64,000 nucleotides of DNA from Alphaproteobacteria bacterium (lineage in GTDB: Bacteria; Pseudomonadota; Alphaproteobacteria; Rickettsiales; SXRF01): the NCBI GenBank assembly GCA_025362975.1, contig JANYES010000005.1, forward strand, positions 1-64,000, read 5' to 3'. This document shows positions 18,967 to 27,066 of the stretch, in pieces (the first letter of the stretch is position 1; the number at the start of each line of letters is the position of its first letter). The notes beneath the pieces are model-generated. The model was given only the letters and a program-made list of their open reading frames with translations. It had not been told where the DNA came from and searched no databases. The position numbers were made by a program, and so were the translations under genes.

Positions 18967-19173
18967 ATGTCTAACGTATGGAAAGCAAAGGGAACAAGAA
19001 ATTGTATTCAGCAATTCATGAAGCAAAATCTTGATGTTCTTGGTGAAGGAGCCGCCAGCTACGAAGTGAACTATAATTCTGGCGGGAACGGAATAGTGTG
19101 TGTGAAGTTTGATTCAAACGAAGCCAGTAATTTGGCTCGTCTTGTGATTCCTGAATTATTAAAGCCATTTTAA
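18967..19173 (+). CDS. Small hypothetical protein
   Basis: The protein has 68 residues with a good ribosome site (AAGGGGAGATGAGC) before ATG 18967. The C-terminal part (GGNGIVCVKFDSNEASNLARLVIPELL) looks like a small alpha/beta fold. It has no membrane segment and no recognised family. It follows the Rep-like gene by 57 bp. Confidence 0.5.
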   Translation: MSNVWKAKGTRNCIQQFMKQNLDVLGEGAASYEVNYNSGGNGIVCVKFDSNEASNLARLVIPELLKPF

Positions 19174-19324
19174 ATAAAAACAATGCCACATAAAGATTGC
19201 TAAAGGTGATATTATTCAACACTAAGTATTATGGCTGAACTTGAAGCCAATAATTAGTATTATCGACACTCTGTATTGATACAGGAATTTTGCGTATTTA
19301 TGGCCAGTCGCACATACTAACCAG

Positions 19325-19786
19325 ATGAATTTAGAATTCAAAAAACGCATTGAAAAAACAAAAGGACTATTCGAGCAACTTCACAGTAGTCCTGTTTTGA
19401 CCTTACTGCCAAAGTCTTTGCCAGCAGTTCCAGCAATCTATGTATTTCTTGAAAACGGGAAGCCAGTGCATGTGGGGCGGACTCGCAATTTAAAGAAACG
19501 TTCAAGAGGGCATATTGCAAAGAGTCATTACTCTGCATCCTTTGCATTTAAACGCGCTAGAATAGCCACAGGGAATGAAAAGGCATCGTATAAGGTGGAA
19601 GGGTCTCGAAATGCTCTTGTGGCAGCGGATAGCCCGTTTCTGACAGAATTTACACGTCAGATTGAATTGGTGAAACTGATGCAGGTAAAGTTCCTGCATG
19701 TGGAAGACCCAATAGACCAATATTTGCTAGAACTGTATGCAGCTATGGAATACGGCACATCTATGTCAGAATTTGACACTCATTAA
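19325..19786 (+). CDS. GIY-YIG superfamily nuclease-like protein
   Basis: The protein has 153 residues. A GIY-YIG-like core begins near residue 37: AIYVFLENGKPVHVGRTRNLKKRSRGH, with GIY read as AIY, YIG as HVG, and the conserved Arg in GRT..LKKR. The expected later glutamate could be that in LELYAAMEYG near residue 140. GIY-YIG enzymes cleave DNA in homing, repair, restriction and element mobility. The degenerate first two motifs leave activity uncertain. It stands alone, with AT-rich gaps of about 140 bp on both sides. Confidence 0.6.
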   Translation: MNLEFKKRIEKTKGLFEQLHSSPVLTLLPKSLPAVPAIYVFLENGKPVHVGRTRNLKKRSRGHIAKSHYSASFAFKRARIATGNEKASYKVEGSRNALVAADSPFLTEFTRQIELVKLMQVKFLHVEDPIDQYLLELYAAMEYGTSMSEFDTH

Positions 19787-19926
19787 AATTTCATACCAAT
19801 ATAGTGTTGAGTCAGCATAGACATTCACATTTGAAGTCTTCAGCCCATTAATAAATAAGGATAATGATGGCAATGACGTCAGAAAATCCCCCTTCCATTT
19901 CTTTAAACCTCTGATATAATAGTTAC

Positions 19927-20157
19927 ATGGCATTACTTGATAAAATCCAAGAATTTGAAACACGCCCGGCAGCTTTTAATAGCGCCGAACAAAGCAGCCG
20001 TACTTCCATGTTTCGCCATTTATCTGCAATCAACAAATTTGAAGGTATTACCCCAACTGCTGTTGATGAGCGCCTGTTCCAATTACTAGCCGCTGGCAAA
20101 GTAACTAAGCAAGAATACCTTGAACTTTGCTTATTGGATGCCCACGGTACAGCGTAG
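19927..20157 (+). CDS. Fic antitoxin-like protein (VbhA type)
   Basis: The protein has 76 residues and is encoded immediately before a Fic gene; its TAG overlaps the Fic GTG by one base. The segment HLSAINKFEGITPTAVDERLFQLLAAGKVTKQEY has the layout of VbhA-family antitoxins, whose (S/T)xxxE(G/N) helix blocks ATP in the Fic active site. Here the Glu-Gly is present (FEG) but the Ser/Thr four residues earlier is Ile. The inhibitory glutamate is therefore retained in a degenerate motif. Function is inferred from this and from gene order. Confidence 0.65.
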   Translation: MALLDKIQEFETRPAAFNSAEQSSRTSMFRHLSAINKFEGITPTAVDERLFQLLAAGKVTKQEYLELCLLDAHGTA

Positions 20158-20762
20158 TGATAGATTCTTTTTGGAATACTGGCACTGACCCCTATCAGTA
20201 TGCCACCTCGACTGTACTTAAAAATATACCTGATATTCGCAATGCCGAGGCTCTGGAAGTGTTTGAGCAACGCGCCACTGCATTACGTCTAGATGAGATG
20301 ATTGTTGCTATTGCCGATGCTCCTGCGACTCTCGCTACATGGCAAATGATTCACCGGATTCTTTTTCAGGATGTATATAGCTGGGCTGGCCAGATTCGCA
20401 TGGTACAGCTTGCTAAAGGCGATACGCTCTTTGCCATGCCCGAGCATATTGAGGCAGAAGCAAAACGTATTTTTGATGCGTTCGGGCAGGAAGACCTGAC
20501 TACATTGGAACGTAAGCAACTTATTCCCAAACTTTCTTATTATTTCGGGGAATTAAATGTATTGCACCCTTTCCGCGAAGGAAATGGCCGAACACAGAAG
20601 CTGCTGTTTGATGAAATAGCTCGCCGCTGCGGATATAGGATAGACTGGTCTGCAATGGCTGTTGATGCATTACTGCAAGCTGTTATCGCTGCTTTTAATA
20701 AGCAGGATTATACGAGGCTTGAGCAAGTATTTGATGCGGCACTGCAAAAGCACACGCCATAA
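20157..20762 (+). CDS. Fic-domain toxin (putative AMP transferase)
   Basis: The 201-residue protein begins at GTG 20157 (MIDSFWNTGTDPYQYATSTVLKN), which overlaps the antitoxin stop. The ORF-track TTG start at 20127 would read through antitoxin codons. The Fic motif is HPFREGNGRTQK, near residue 140, with catalytic His and the GNGR anion-binding loop; the usual last Arg is Lys. The flap region precedes it (AGQIRMVQLAKGDTLFAMPEHIEAEAKRIF). Fic enzymes transfer AMP from ATP to target hydroxyls, commonly poisoning topoisomerases or GTPases in toxin-antitoxin modules. It probably stabilises element 1. Confidence 0.88.
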   Translation: MIDSFWNTGTDPYQYATSTVLKNIPDIRNAEALEVFEQRATALRLDEMIVAIADAPATLATWQMIHRILFQDVYSWAGQIRMVQLAKGDTLFAMPEHIEAEAKRIFDAFGQEDLTTLERKQLIPKLSYYFGELNVLHPFREGNGRTQKLLFDEIARRCGYRIDWSAMAVDALLQAVIAAFNKQDYTRLEQVFDAALQKHTP

Positions 20763-20974
20763 TGAATTATAGAAGGCTCTTGGAACTCTATTGGGAAATG
20801 GATGCATTCTGGAAAAAGATGCATGGCTTATATCTTGATGCAATTATAGGCTTTTCACTAGTACATGATACCGTGCAGCAGAATCAGCAACGCATTAGGG
20901 AAATTCTGGGTGATGTAGATGTATATTCAGAAGAGTTTCAAGATACCACAATATTTGGTAGTGGGTCAATTTGA
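20762..20974 (+). CDS. Small hypothetical protein, 3' end overwritten by an inverted-repeat unit
   Basis: The 70-residue frame starts at ATG 20762, overlapping the Fic stop (TAATG), so it is probably translated with the toxin. It is helical and aromatic-rich (LLELYWEMDAFWKKMHGLYLD). The last six codons, including TGA, lie inside the left inverted repeat of the unit at 20,956-21,337. The original C-terminus was therefore probably lost on insertion. No family recognised. Confidence 0.5.
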   Translation: MNYRRLLELYWEMDAFWKKMHGLYLDAIIGFSLVHDTVQQNQQRIREILGDVDVYSEEFQDTTIFGSGSI

Positions 20975-21337
20975 AAAATGATGTAGTGTTCGTTCACATC
21001 CCGTCACAAAACAAATGAGGAATCTCTATATGAATAAAGCAGCGCAGTTGTCGAAGGAACTTGAACAGCTTAATATAGCTGAAGGGGTGGACTTAATACT
21101 ACAGTCAACTAAAGATGCGCTTTGGTTTGATACAGTCGAAGATGTTACGACCATTATGCACAAAGACGGCTCGGTCAACTTCATCGACAATTGCGGGCGT
21201 GGTATTGTCGCTTGCGAGGTTATTTCAGCCGCAAATATCCTCAAAGTATTACAGCATTACAGACCCTTTAAAGAAGTCTTTAAAGACAATATACAATGAA
21301 ACAAAAAAAACAGCGACTTCAAACTGACCCACTACCA
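20956..21337. mobile_element. 382-bp unit bounded by 20-bp inverted repeats (MITE-like)
   Basis: TGGTAGTGGGTCAATTTGAA at 20,956-20,975 is repeated in inverted orientation, with one mismatch, at 21,318-21,337. The enclosed DNA carries one small ORF and no transposase. The inverted repeats resemble terminal repeats of an insertion sequence or a non-autonomous derivative. I see no clear target-site duplication. The left repeat supplies the stop codon of the preceding gene. Confidence 0.55.
21030..21299 (+). CDS. Small hypothetical protein inside the inverted-repeat unit
   Basis: The protein has 89 residues from ATG 21030; GAGGA is correctly spaced before it, so I prefer it to the ORF-track start at 21015. 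The sequence is well mixed (LSKELEQLNIAEGVDLILQS, HKDGSVNFIDNCGRGIVACEVISAANILKVLQHY) and looks like a real soluble protein, but I do not recognise it. It is the only gene between the two inverted repeats. Confidence 0.5.
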   Translation: MNKAAQLSKELEQLNIAEGVDLILQSTKDALWFDTVEDVTTIMHKDGSVNFIDNCGRGIVACEVISAANILKVLQHYRPFKEVFKDNIQ

Positions 21338-21367
21338 GAATTTCTAAATGCTATATTACGATGGTAA

Positions 21368-21443
21368 TGGTGGGGGGTGAGGGACTTGAACCCACGACTA
21401 ATCCGTTATGAGCGGACTGCTCTAACCACTGAGCTAACCCCCC
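21368..21443 (-). tRNA. Complete tRNA with CAU anticodon (Ile2 likely, Met possible), inside element 1
   Basis: The minus strand folds as a full cloverleaf: acceptor GGGGGGT with ACCCCCC, D arm GCTC-AGTGGTTA-GAGC, anticodon arm GTCCG-CTCATAA-CGGAT, variable loop TAGTC, T arm GTGGG-TTCAAGT-CCCTC, then A and encoded CCA. G1:C72 pairing excludes an initiator tRNA. The AGTGGTTAGAGCA D-arm resembles the minor E. coli tRNA-Ile (CAU, lysidine-modified), so Ile2 is favoured over elongator Met. One T·T mismatch lies in the T stem and is shared with the split copy. It differs from the split tRNA chiefly in the anticodon stem. The tRNA is encoded inside the element, 186 bp from the right crossover. Confidence 0.88.
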
Positions 21444-21510
21444 ATTGCGTAAAACGAGCGAATGGAGTTATAAAACATTTCAAACTTGCTTCTATATAAT
21501 TCTTTGCATG

Positions 21511-21532
21511 ACTCTTATTATGCTCTTATTAT
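21511..21532 (+). repeat. Right arm-type repeats of element 1
   Basis: ACTCTTATTAT is followed directly by GCTCTTATTAT, matching the left-end pair at 12,010 in 21 of 22 positions. The copies lie 97 bp inside the right crossover, between the intact tRNA and the split tRNA half. Confidence 0.7.
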
Positions 21533-21628
21533 AAGAATTATGCCAAAAATTTTATCATCTAAAAATGCAAATCAACAAATTGTAAAATAACTATAATATT
21601 AAAAAAATTCCTTCAAAAGAGCATGTCG

Positions 21629-21666
21629 TTATGAGCGCCCTGCTCTAACCACTGAGCTAACCCCCC
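21629..21666 (-). pseudogene. 5' half of the split CAU tRNA gene (right junction of element 1)
   Basis: The minus strand reads acceptor GGGGGGT, TA, the D arm and GGGCG, then the anticodon loop CTCATAA, after which tRNA similarity stops abruptly. Its first 27 bases are identical to the intact tRNA at 21,443, but its anticodon stem pairs only with the half at 11,843-11,891. The element has not restored a 3' half here, unlike most tRNA-targeting elements. Confidence 0.87.
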
Positions 21667-21876
21667 ATGGCTCGCGGCTGCCGCGCGGATTTCCGGTTAT
21701 AAACGCTTGGCTGGCTGCGCACAAGCGAAGAAATACCAGTATTAACCAACTCTATCGCAAGAATTTTATGGATTTCCGGCAAAATATTTAGTCCCGTCAC
21801 CCCGCATGCGTCCATTTTTGCATTGATTTCGGGGCCGGAGTGTTCTAAAAGGAGCGCCCTTATATGGAGACGAGTT

Positions 21877-22167
21877 ATGAAGCAAGGCATTCACCCGGAT
21901 TACCACCACATCACCATCGTGATGTCGGATGGCATGAAATACGACACCCGCTCAACCTGGGGCAAAGAAGGCGACGTCCTTCTGCTCGACGTTGACCCGA
22001 AAACCCACCCGGCTTGGGTCGGCGGCATCAACCTGCGTAAAACCGGCCAGATGGAAAAGTTCCAGAACAAGTTCGCTGCGTTCGCATCGGCCACCGGCAA
22101 AAAAGACGCGGCTGCAGACACTGCAACCCCGAAAGAAGACAAGCCGAAAGAAGACAAGAAAGACTGA
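21877..22167 (+). CDS. rpmE: Ribosomal protein bL31
   Basis: The protein has 96 residues and starts [16 protein letters not shown] at 21877, with GGAG before the ATG; the ORF-track extension to 21,823 is leader. The L31 core is clear ([27 protein letters not shown]). It lacks the CxxC zinc pair, so it is the zinc-free form. The C-terminal tail is Lys/Asp-rich and repetitive ([11 protein letters not shown]). A strong terminator follows. It is the first host gene to the right of element 1. Confidence 0.93.
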   Translation: MKQGIHPDYHHITIVMSDGMKYDTRSTWGKEGDVLLLDVDPKTHPAWVGGINLRKTGQMEKFQNKFAAFASATGKKDAAADTATPKEDKPKEDKKD

Positions 22168-22189
22168 CTCTTTCATGTTTCGAATATCG

Positions 22190-22220
22190 AATGGCGGGCT
22201 TCGGCTCGCCATTTTTTTTT
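22190..22220 (+). terminator. Rho-independent terminator after rpmE
   Basis: AATGGCG...CGCCATT stem closed on a GGCTTCGGCT top, followed by a run of nine or more T residues. It is placed 23 bp after the rpmE stop. Confidence 0.9.
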
Positions 22221-22268
22221 ATCAAAATTTTGGGAAATAGTAGGAGGCGAACTACCTGCTCGCCGCGA

Positions 22269-22568
22269 TCACGGCGCGTCCTGCGCGGCTTCGTAGATTT
22301 TAGGAAATGTGGAAAGAACCTGTTTACGCTCAAGGAACGCGCGCGTGGCTTCCTCAACTTTAGGCCATGAAAGTCCAGTCTCCCCGTCGAACCGTTCATT
22401 GGCGATTGCAAAGACCTGCATGGCTTCTTCCTCGGTGAGCCTGGTCAACTCCAGCTGCTCACATAGGAAGTGGATATCGTCGACATGCCATAGATTATCG
22501 ACGAAGTAGCCGCATTGTTTTAAAAGTTCCTGGGCGGCCTCAATTAACCGGGCTGGTTCGACACTCAT
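22269..22568 (-). CDS. Hypothetical small soluble protein
   Basis: The protein has 99 residues from ATG 22568 (MSVEPARLIEAAQELLKQCG), which has GAGG seven bases upstream; the ORF-track start adds three codons from a GTG. It is acidic and predicted helical (EQLELTRLTEEEAMQVFAIANERF) with no membrane segment. Codon use matches the host genes. No family recognised. It lies between rpmE and dnaK on the opposite strand. Confidence 0.6.
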   Translation of the reverse strand: MSVEPARLIEAAQELLKQCGYFVDNLWHVDDIHFLCEQLELTRLTEEEAMQVFAIANERFDGETGLSWPKVEEATRAFLERKQVLSTFPKIYEAAQDAP

Positions 22569-22903
22569 AGTTAACACCTCGCTATAAAATTAACGTTGCT
22601 GTTAATAATAGTTAATTATTAAAGAAAAGTTAATTTCTTAGCCTTTGTGCTCTTATGTCACGATAAGCTGCCCCTGTTTCAACTCTACTATAGTATCCAA
22701 CCCGTTGGCTTAGCCTCCAAAAACGTACTTTTGAGGTTTTTAAATTAAAAAAATGACAGAAAACGCCATTGCGGGGTTGCGAATCTCAAATAGCCACTTA
22801 TATCTCTTCCATCGGAGTTCAACTTATACGAAAGATGCGCAGCACCCGGAATACCGGCTCTGAGGCGCAGCGATCGGTTTAATTATTCAGGAGCAAATGA
22901 CTT
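22569..22903. other. Intergenic region upstream of dnaK
   Basis: These 335 bp contain repeated GTTAAT words near 22,590-22,630 and then the dnaK leader. I find no CIRCE element and no convincing heat-shock sigma-32 promoter, although one is expected for dnaK. GGAGCAAATGACTT supplies the dnaK ribosome site. Confidence 0.5.
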
Positions 22904-24841
<1,938 letters not shown>

Positions 24842-24860
24842 GTTTGCCCGAAACCCGCTA

Positions 24861-24895
24861 AAGCAGTAGCCATGTCATGTGGCTACTGCTTTTTA
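24861..24895 (+). terminator. Rho-independent terminator between dnaK and dnaJ
   Basis: AAGCAGTAGCCA and TGGCTACTGCTT form a perfect 12-bp stem around a 7-nt loop, followed by a T-run. It ends 24 bp before the dnaJ start. Confidence 0.92.
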
Positions 24896-24918
24896 TTATG
24901 CCCCGATATTAGAGTATT

Positions 24919-26079
24919 ATGAGCAAAGATTATTACGAACTCCTCGGCGTCGCGAAAACCGCCACTGCCGACGATTTGAAAAAAGCCTATCGCAAAATGG
25001 CGATGCAGCACCACCCCGACCGCAATCCCGGCGACAAAAAAGCCGAGGAAAAATTCAAAGAAATCTCCCAGGCCTACGAAGTCCTCTCCGACGAGCAAAA
25101 GCGCGCCGCTTATGACCGATACGGCCATCAGGCGTTTACGCAAGCCGGCGGCGCAGGAGCTGGCGGCATGGGCGGCGGCGCGGGCGGTTTCGATTTCTCG
25201 TCGAGCTTTGCCGACATCTTCGAAGACCTGTTCGGCATGGGCGGCGGCGCGGGCAGAGGTGGGCGCCAGCAAGGCGGTTCCGCCAACGCAGCTGCACGCG
25301 GCTCTGACCTGCGTTACAATTTAAGCATCTCGCTCGAAGAAGCCTTCAAGGGCAAGAGCGAAACCATCAAAGTCACCACCTCGGTGGCCTGTGACGCCTG
25401 CCACGGTTCCGGCGGCGAAAAAGGCACCAAACCCATCACCTGCCCCACCTGCAACGGCGATGGCCGCATCCGCGCGTCCCAAGGTTTCTTCACCGTCGAG
25501 CGCACCTGCCACACCTGTCAGGGCTTAGGCAAAGTCATCAAAGACCCCTGCCGCGTCTGCGCCGGTTCAGGGCGCACCCGCAAGGAAAAAACGCTAGCCG
25601 TCAACATCCCCGCAGGCGTCGAGGAAGGCACCCGCATCCGCCTCTCTGACGAAGGCGAAGTGGGCATGCGCGGCGGCGCGGCGGGCGATCTGTATATTTT
25701 CCTCTCCATCAAGGCGCACCCGATTTTCAAGCGCGACGGTGCTGATATCTACTGCGAAATCCCGATCAAGATGACCACCGCCACGCTCGGCGGTGCCATC
25801 GAAGTCCCCACCATCGACTGCGGGCGCGTCAAAGTCACCATTCCCGAAGGCACGCAGACTGGCCACCAGTTCCGCCTGCGCGGCAAGGGCATGAGCATCC
25901 TGCGCTCCTCTTCGCGCGGCGACATGTACATCCAGACCAGCGTCGAAACCCCGGTCAAGCTCAGCAAGAAACAGCGCGAACTCATCCGCGAATTCGAAAA
26001 AACCGATGCCGGGTCCTCCCCGGCTTCGGAAAGCTTCCTCGGCCGCATGAAGGATTTCTGGGAAGATCTGAAGGAGTAG
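24919..26079 (+). CDS. dnaJ: Hsp40 co-chaperone DnaJ
   Basis: The protein has 386 residues. Its J domain (1-70) contains the HPD motif ([11 protein letters not shown]), a Gly/Phe-rich linker follows (about 75-130), then four CxxCxGxG zinc repeats ([32 protein letters not shown]), then two C-terminal beta domains. It delivers substrates to DnaK and stimulates its ATPase. All zinc ligands are present, so it is a full type-I Hsp40. It lies downstream of dnaK and upstream of dapB, a frequent order in alphaproteobacteria. Confidence 0.97.
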   Translation: MSKDYYELLGVAKTATADDLKKAYRKMAMQHHPDRNPGDKKAEEKFKEISQAYEVLSDEQKRAAYDRYGHQAFTQAGGAGAGGMGGGAGGFDFSSSFADIFEDLFGMGGGAGRGGRQQGGSANAAARGSDLRYNLSISLEEAFKGKSETIKVTTSVACDACHGSGGEKGTKPITCPTCNGDGRIRASQGFFTVERTCHTCQGLGKVIKDPCRVCAGSGRTRKEKTLAVNIPAGVEEGTRIRLSDEGEVGMRGGAAGDLYIFLSIKAHPIFKRDGADIYCEIPIKMTTATLGGAIEVPTIDCGRVKVTIPEGTQTGHQFRLRGKGMSILRSSSRGDMYIQTSVETPVKLSKKQRELIREFEKTDAGSSPASESFLGRMKDFWEDLKE

Positions 26080-26111
26080 ACAGGGGCTGTTAGCTTCGCT
26101 ACAACGAATTC

Positions 26112-26915
26112 ATGACCAAACCACTTAAAATAGCCGTGGCCGGATGTTGCGGCCGCATGGGGCTCACCCTCATCAAGGCCGTGCTTGCCAGCGATGCCAG
26201 CTTAGTCGCCGGTTCCGAACGCCAGGGCTTCGACGAGGCCAGCGTCAATGCGAGCTTAGCTACCGTTGGCAGCCAGGGCCTGTTTATCACCTCCAACACC
26301 GATTTGCTTGTCGAATCCGCCGATATCGTGCTCGACTTCACCTCCCCGGAATCCACGCTCGCCATCGCGCGTTCAGCCGCCAGGCACAAGCGCGTGCACA
26401 TCGTCGGATCCACCGGATTCACCGATACGCAACAGCGTGAATTGAGCCTCTACGCCCGCGAAGCACGCATCGTACAATCCGGCAATTATTCCATCGGCGT
26501 CAACCTGCTCGAAAAACTGATAGAACAAACCGCCAAAATGCTCGATGATTCCTACGACATCGAAATCTACGAAATGCACCACAAGCACAAGAAAGACGCC
26601 CCCTCCGGCACCGCCCTAATGCTCGGCGAGGCCGCCGCCCGTGGCCGCGGCGTCAAGCTCGCCGACAAGAAAGTTTCAGCGCGCGACGGCATCACCGGCG
26701 AACGCCGTACCGGCGATATCGGCTTCACCGCACTTCGCGGCGGCGATGTGGTGGGTGTGCATGAAGTCATGTTTGCCGGTGCGGGCGAAGTCATCGAATT
26801 CAAGCATCAGGGCTTCAACCGCGACATTTACGCGCATGGCGCGCTGCGCGCCGCGCGCTGGGCTTACGGTCAGAAACCGGGCCTATACTCCATGAAAGAC
26901 GTGCTCGGCCTGTAA
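26112..26915 (+). CDS. dapB: 4-hydroxy-tetrahydrodipicolinate reductase
   Basis: The protein has 267 residues. The N-terminal dinucleotide-binding loop is GCCGRMG; the catalytic and substrate region is YEMHHKHKKDAPSGTALMLGE, with the conserved His pair and Lys. It reduces 4-hydroxy-tetrahydrodipicolinate with NAD(P)H in the lysine and meso-diaminopimelate pathway, so it supplies peptidoglycan as well. It starts 32 bp after dnaJ and is probably cotranscribed with it. Confidence 0.96.
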   Translation: MTKPLKIAVAGCCGRMGLTLIKAVLASDASLVAGSERQGFDEASVNASLATVGSQGLFITSNTDLLVESADIVLDFTSPESTLAIARSAARHKRVHIVGSTGFTDTQQRELSLYAREARIVQSGNYSIGVNLLEKLIEQTAKMLDDSYDIEIYEMHHKHKKDAPSGTALMLGEAAARGRGVKLADKKVSARDGITGERRTGDIGFTALRGGDVVGVHEVMFAGAGEVIEFKHQGFNRDIYAHGALRAARWAYGQKPGLYSMKDVLGL

Positions 26916-27066
26916 ATCGTCATTTTACTGAATAATGGAATTTTAAGTGCTTACCGGAAAAATCTGAGCATTTTAACCCCTGACAGTTCATGAAACCTTC
27001 ATAAAACTTAAGAATTTCGATGGTATACTACGGGAATCATTAACGATTAGCACCCCGGGTTGAGCT

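Larger units (their letters stand above)
11885..21635 (+). mobile_element. Integrative element 1, inserted in the anticodon loop of a CAU tRNA
   Basis: Boundaries are set by the 7-bp TTATGAG shared between the two halves of one tRNA gene (11,885-11,891 and 21,629-21,635). Joining the outer flanks gives an intact tRNA; joining the inner flanks gives an attP-like site with ATGTC and GACAT arms around TTATGAG. Two copies of an 11-bp repeat lie about 100 bp inside each end. A tyrosine integrase is the first gene. The interior is AT-rich compared with the rpmE-dnaK side. Cargo includes an excisionase-like protein, a UvrD-like helicase, a putative HUH Rep, a GIY-YIG protein, Fic toxin-antitoxin, and a complete CAU tRNA at 21,368-21,443. 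No conjugation genes are present, so it is mobilisable or integrase-only. Confidence 0.85.
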
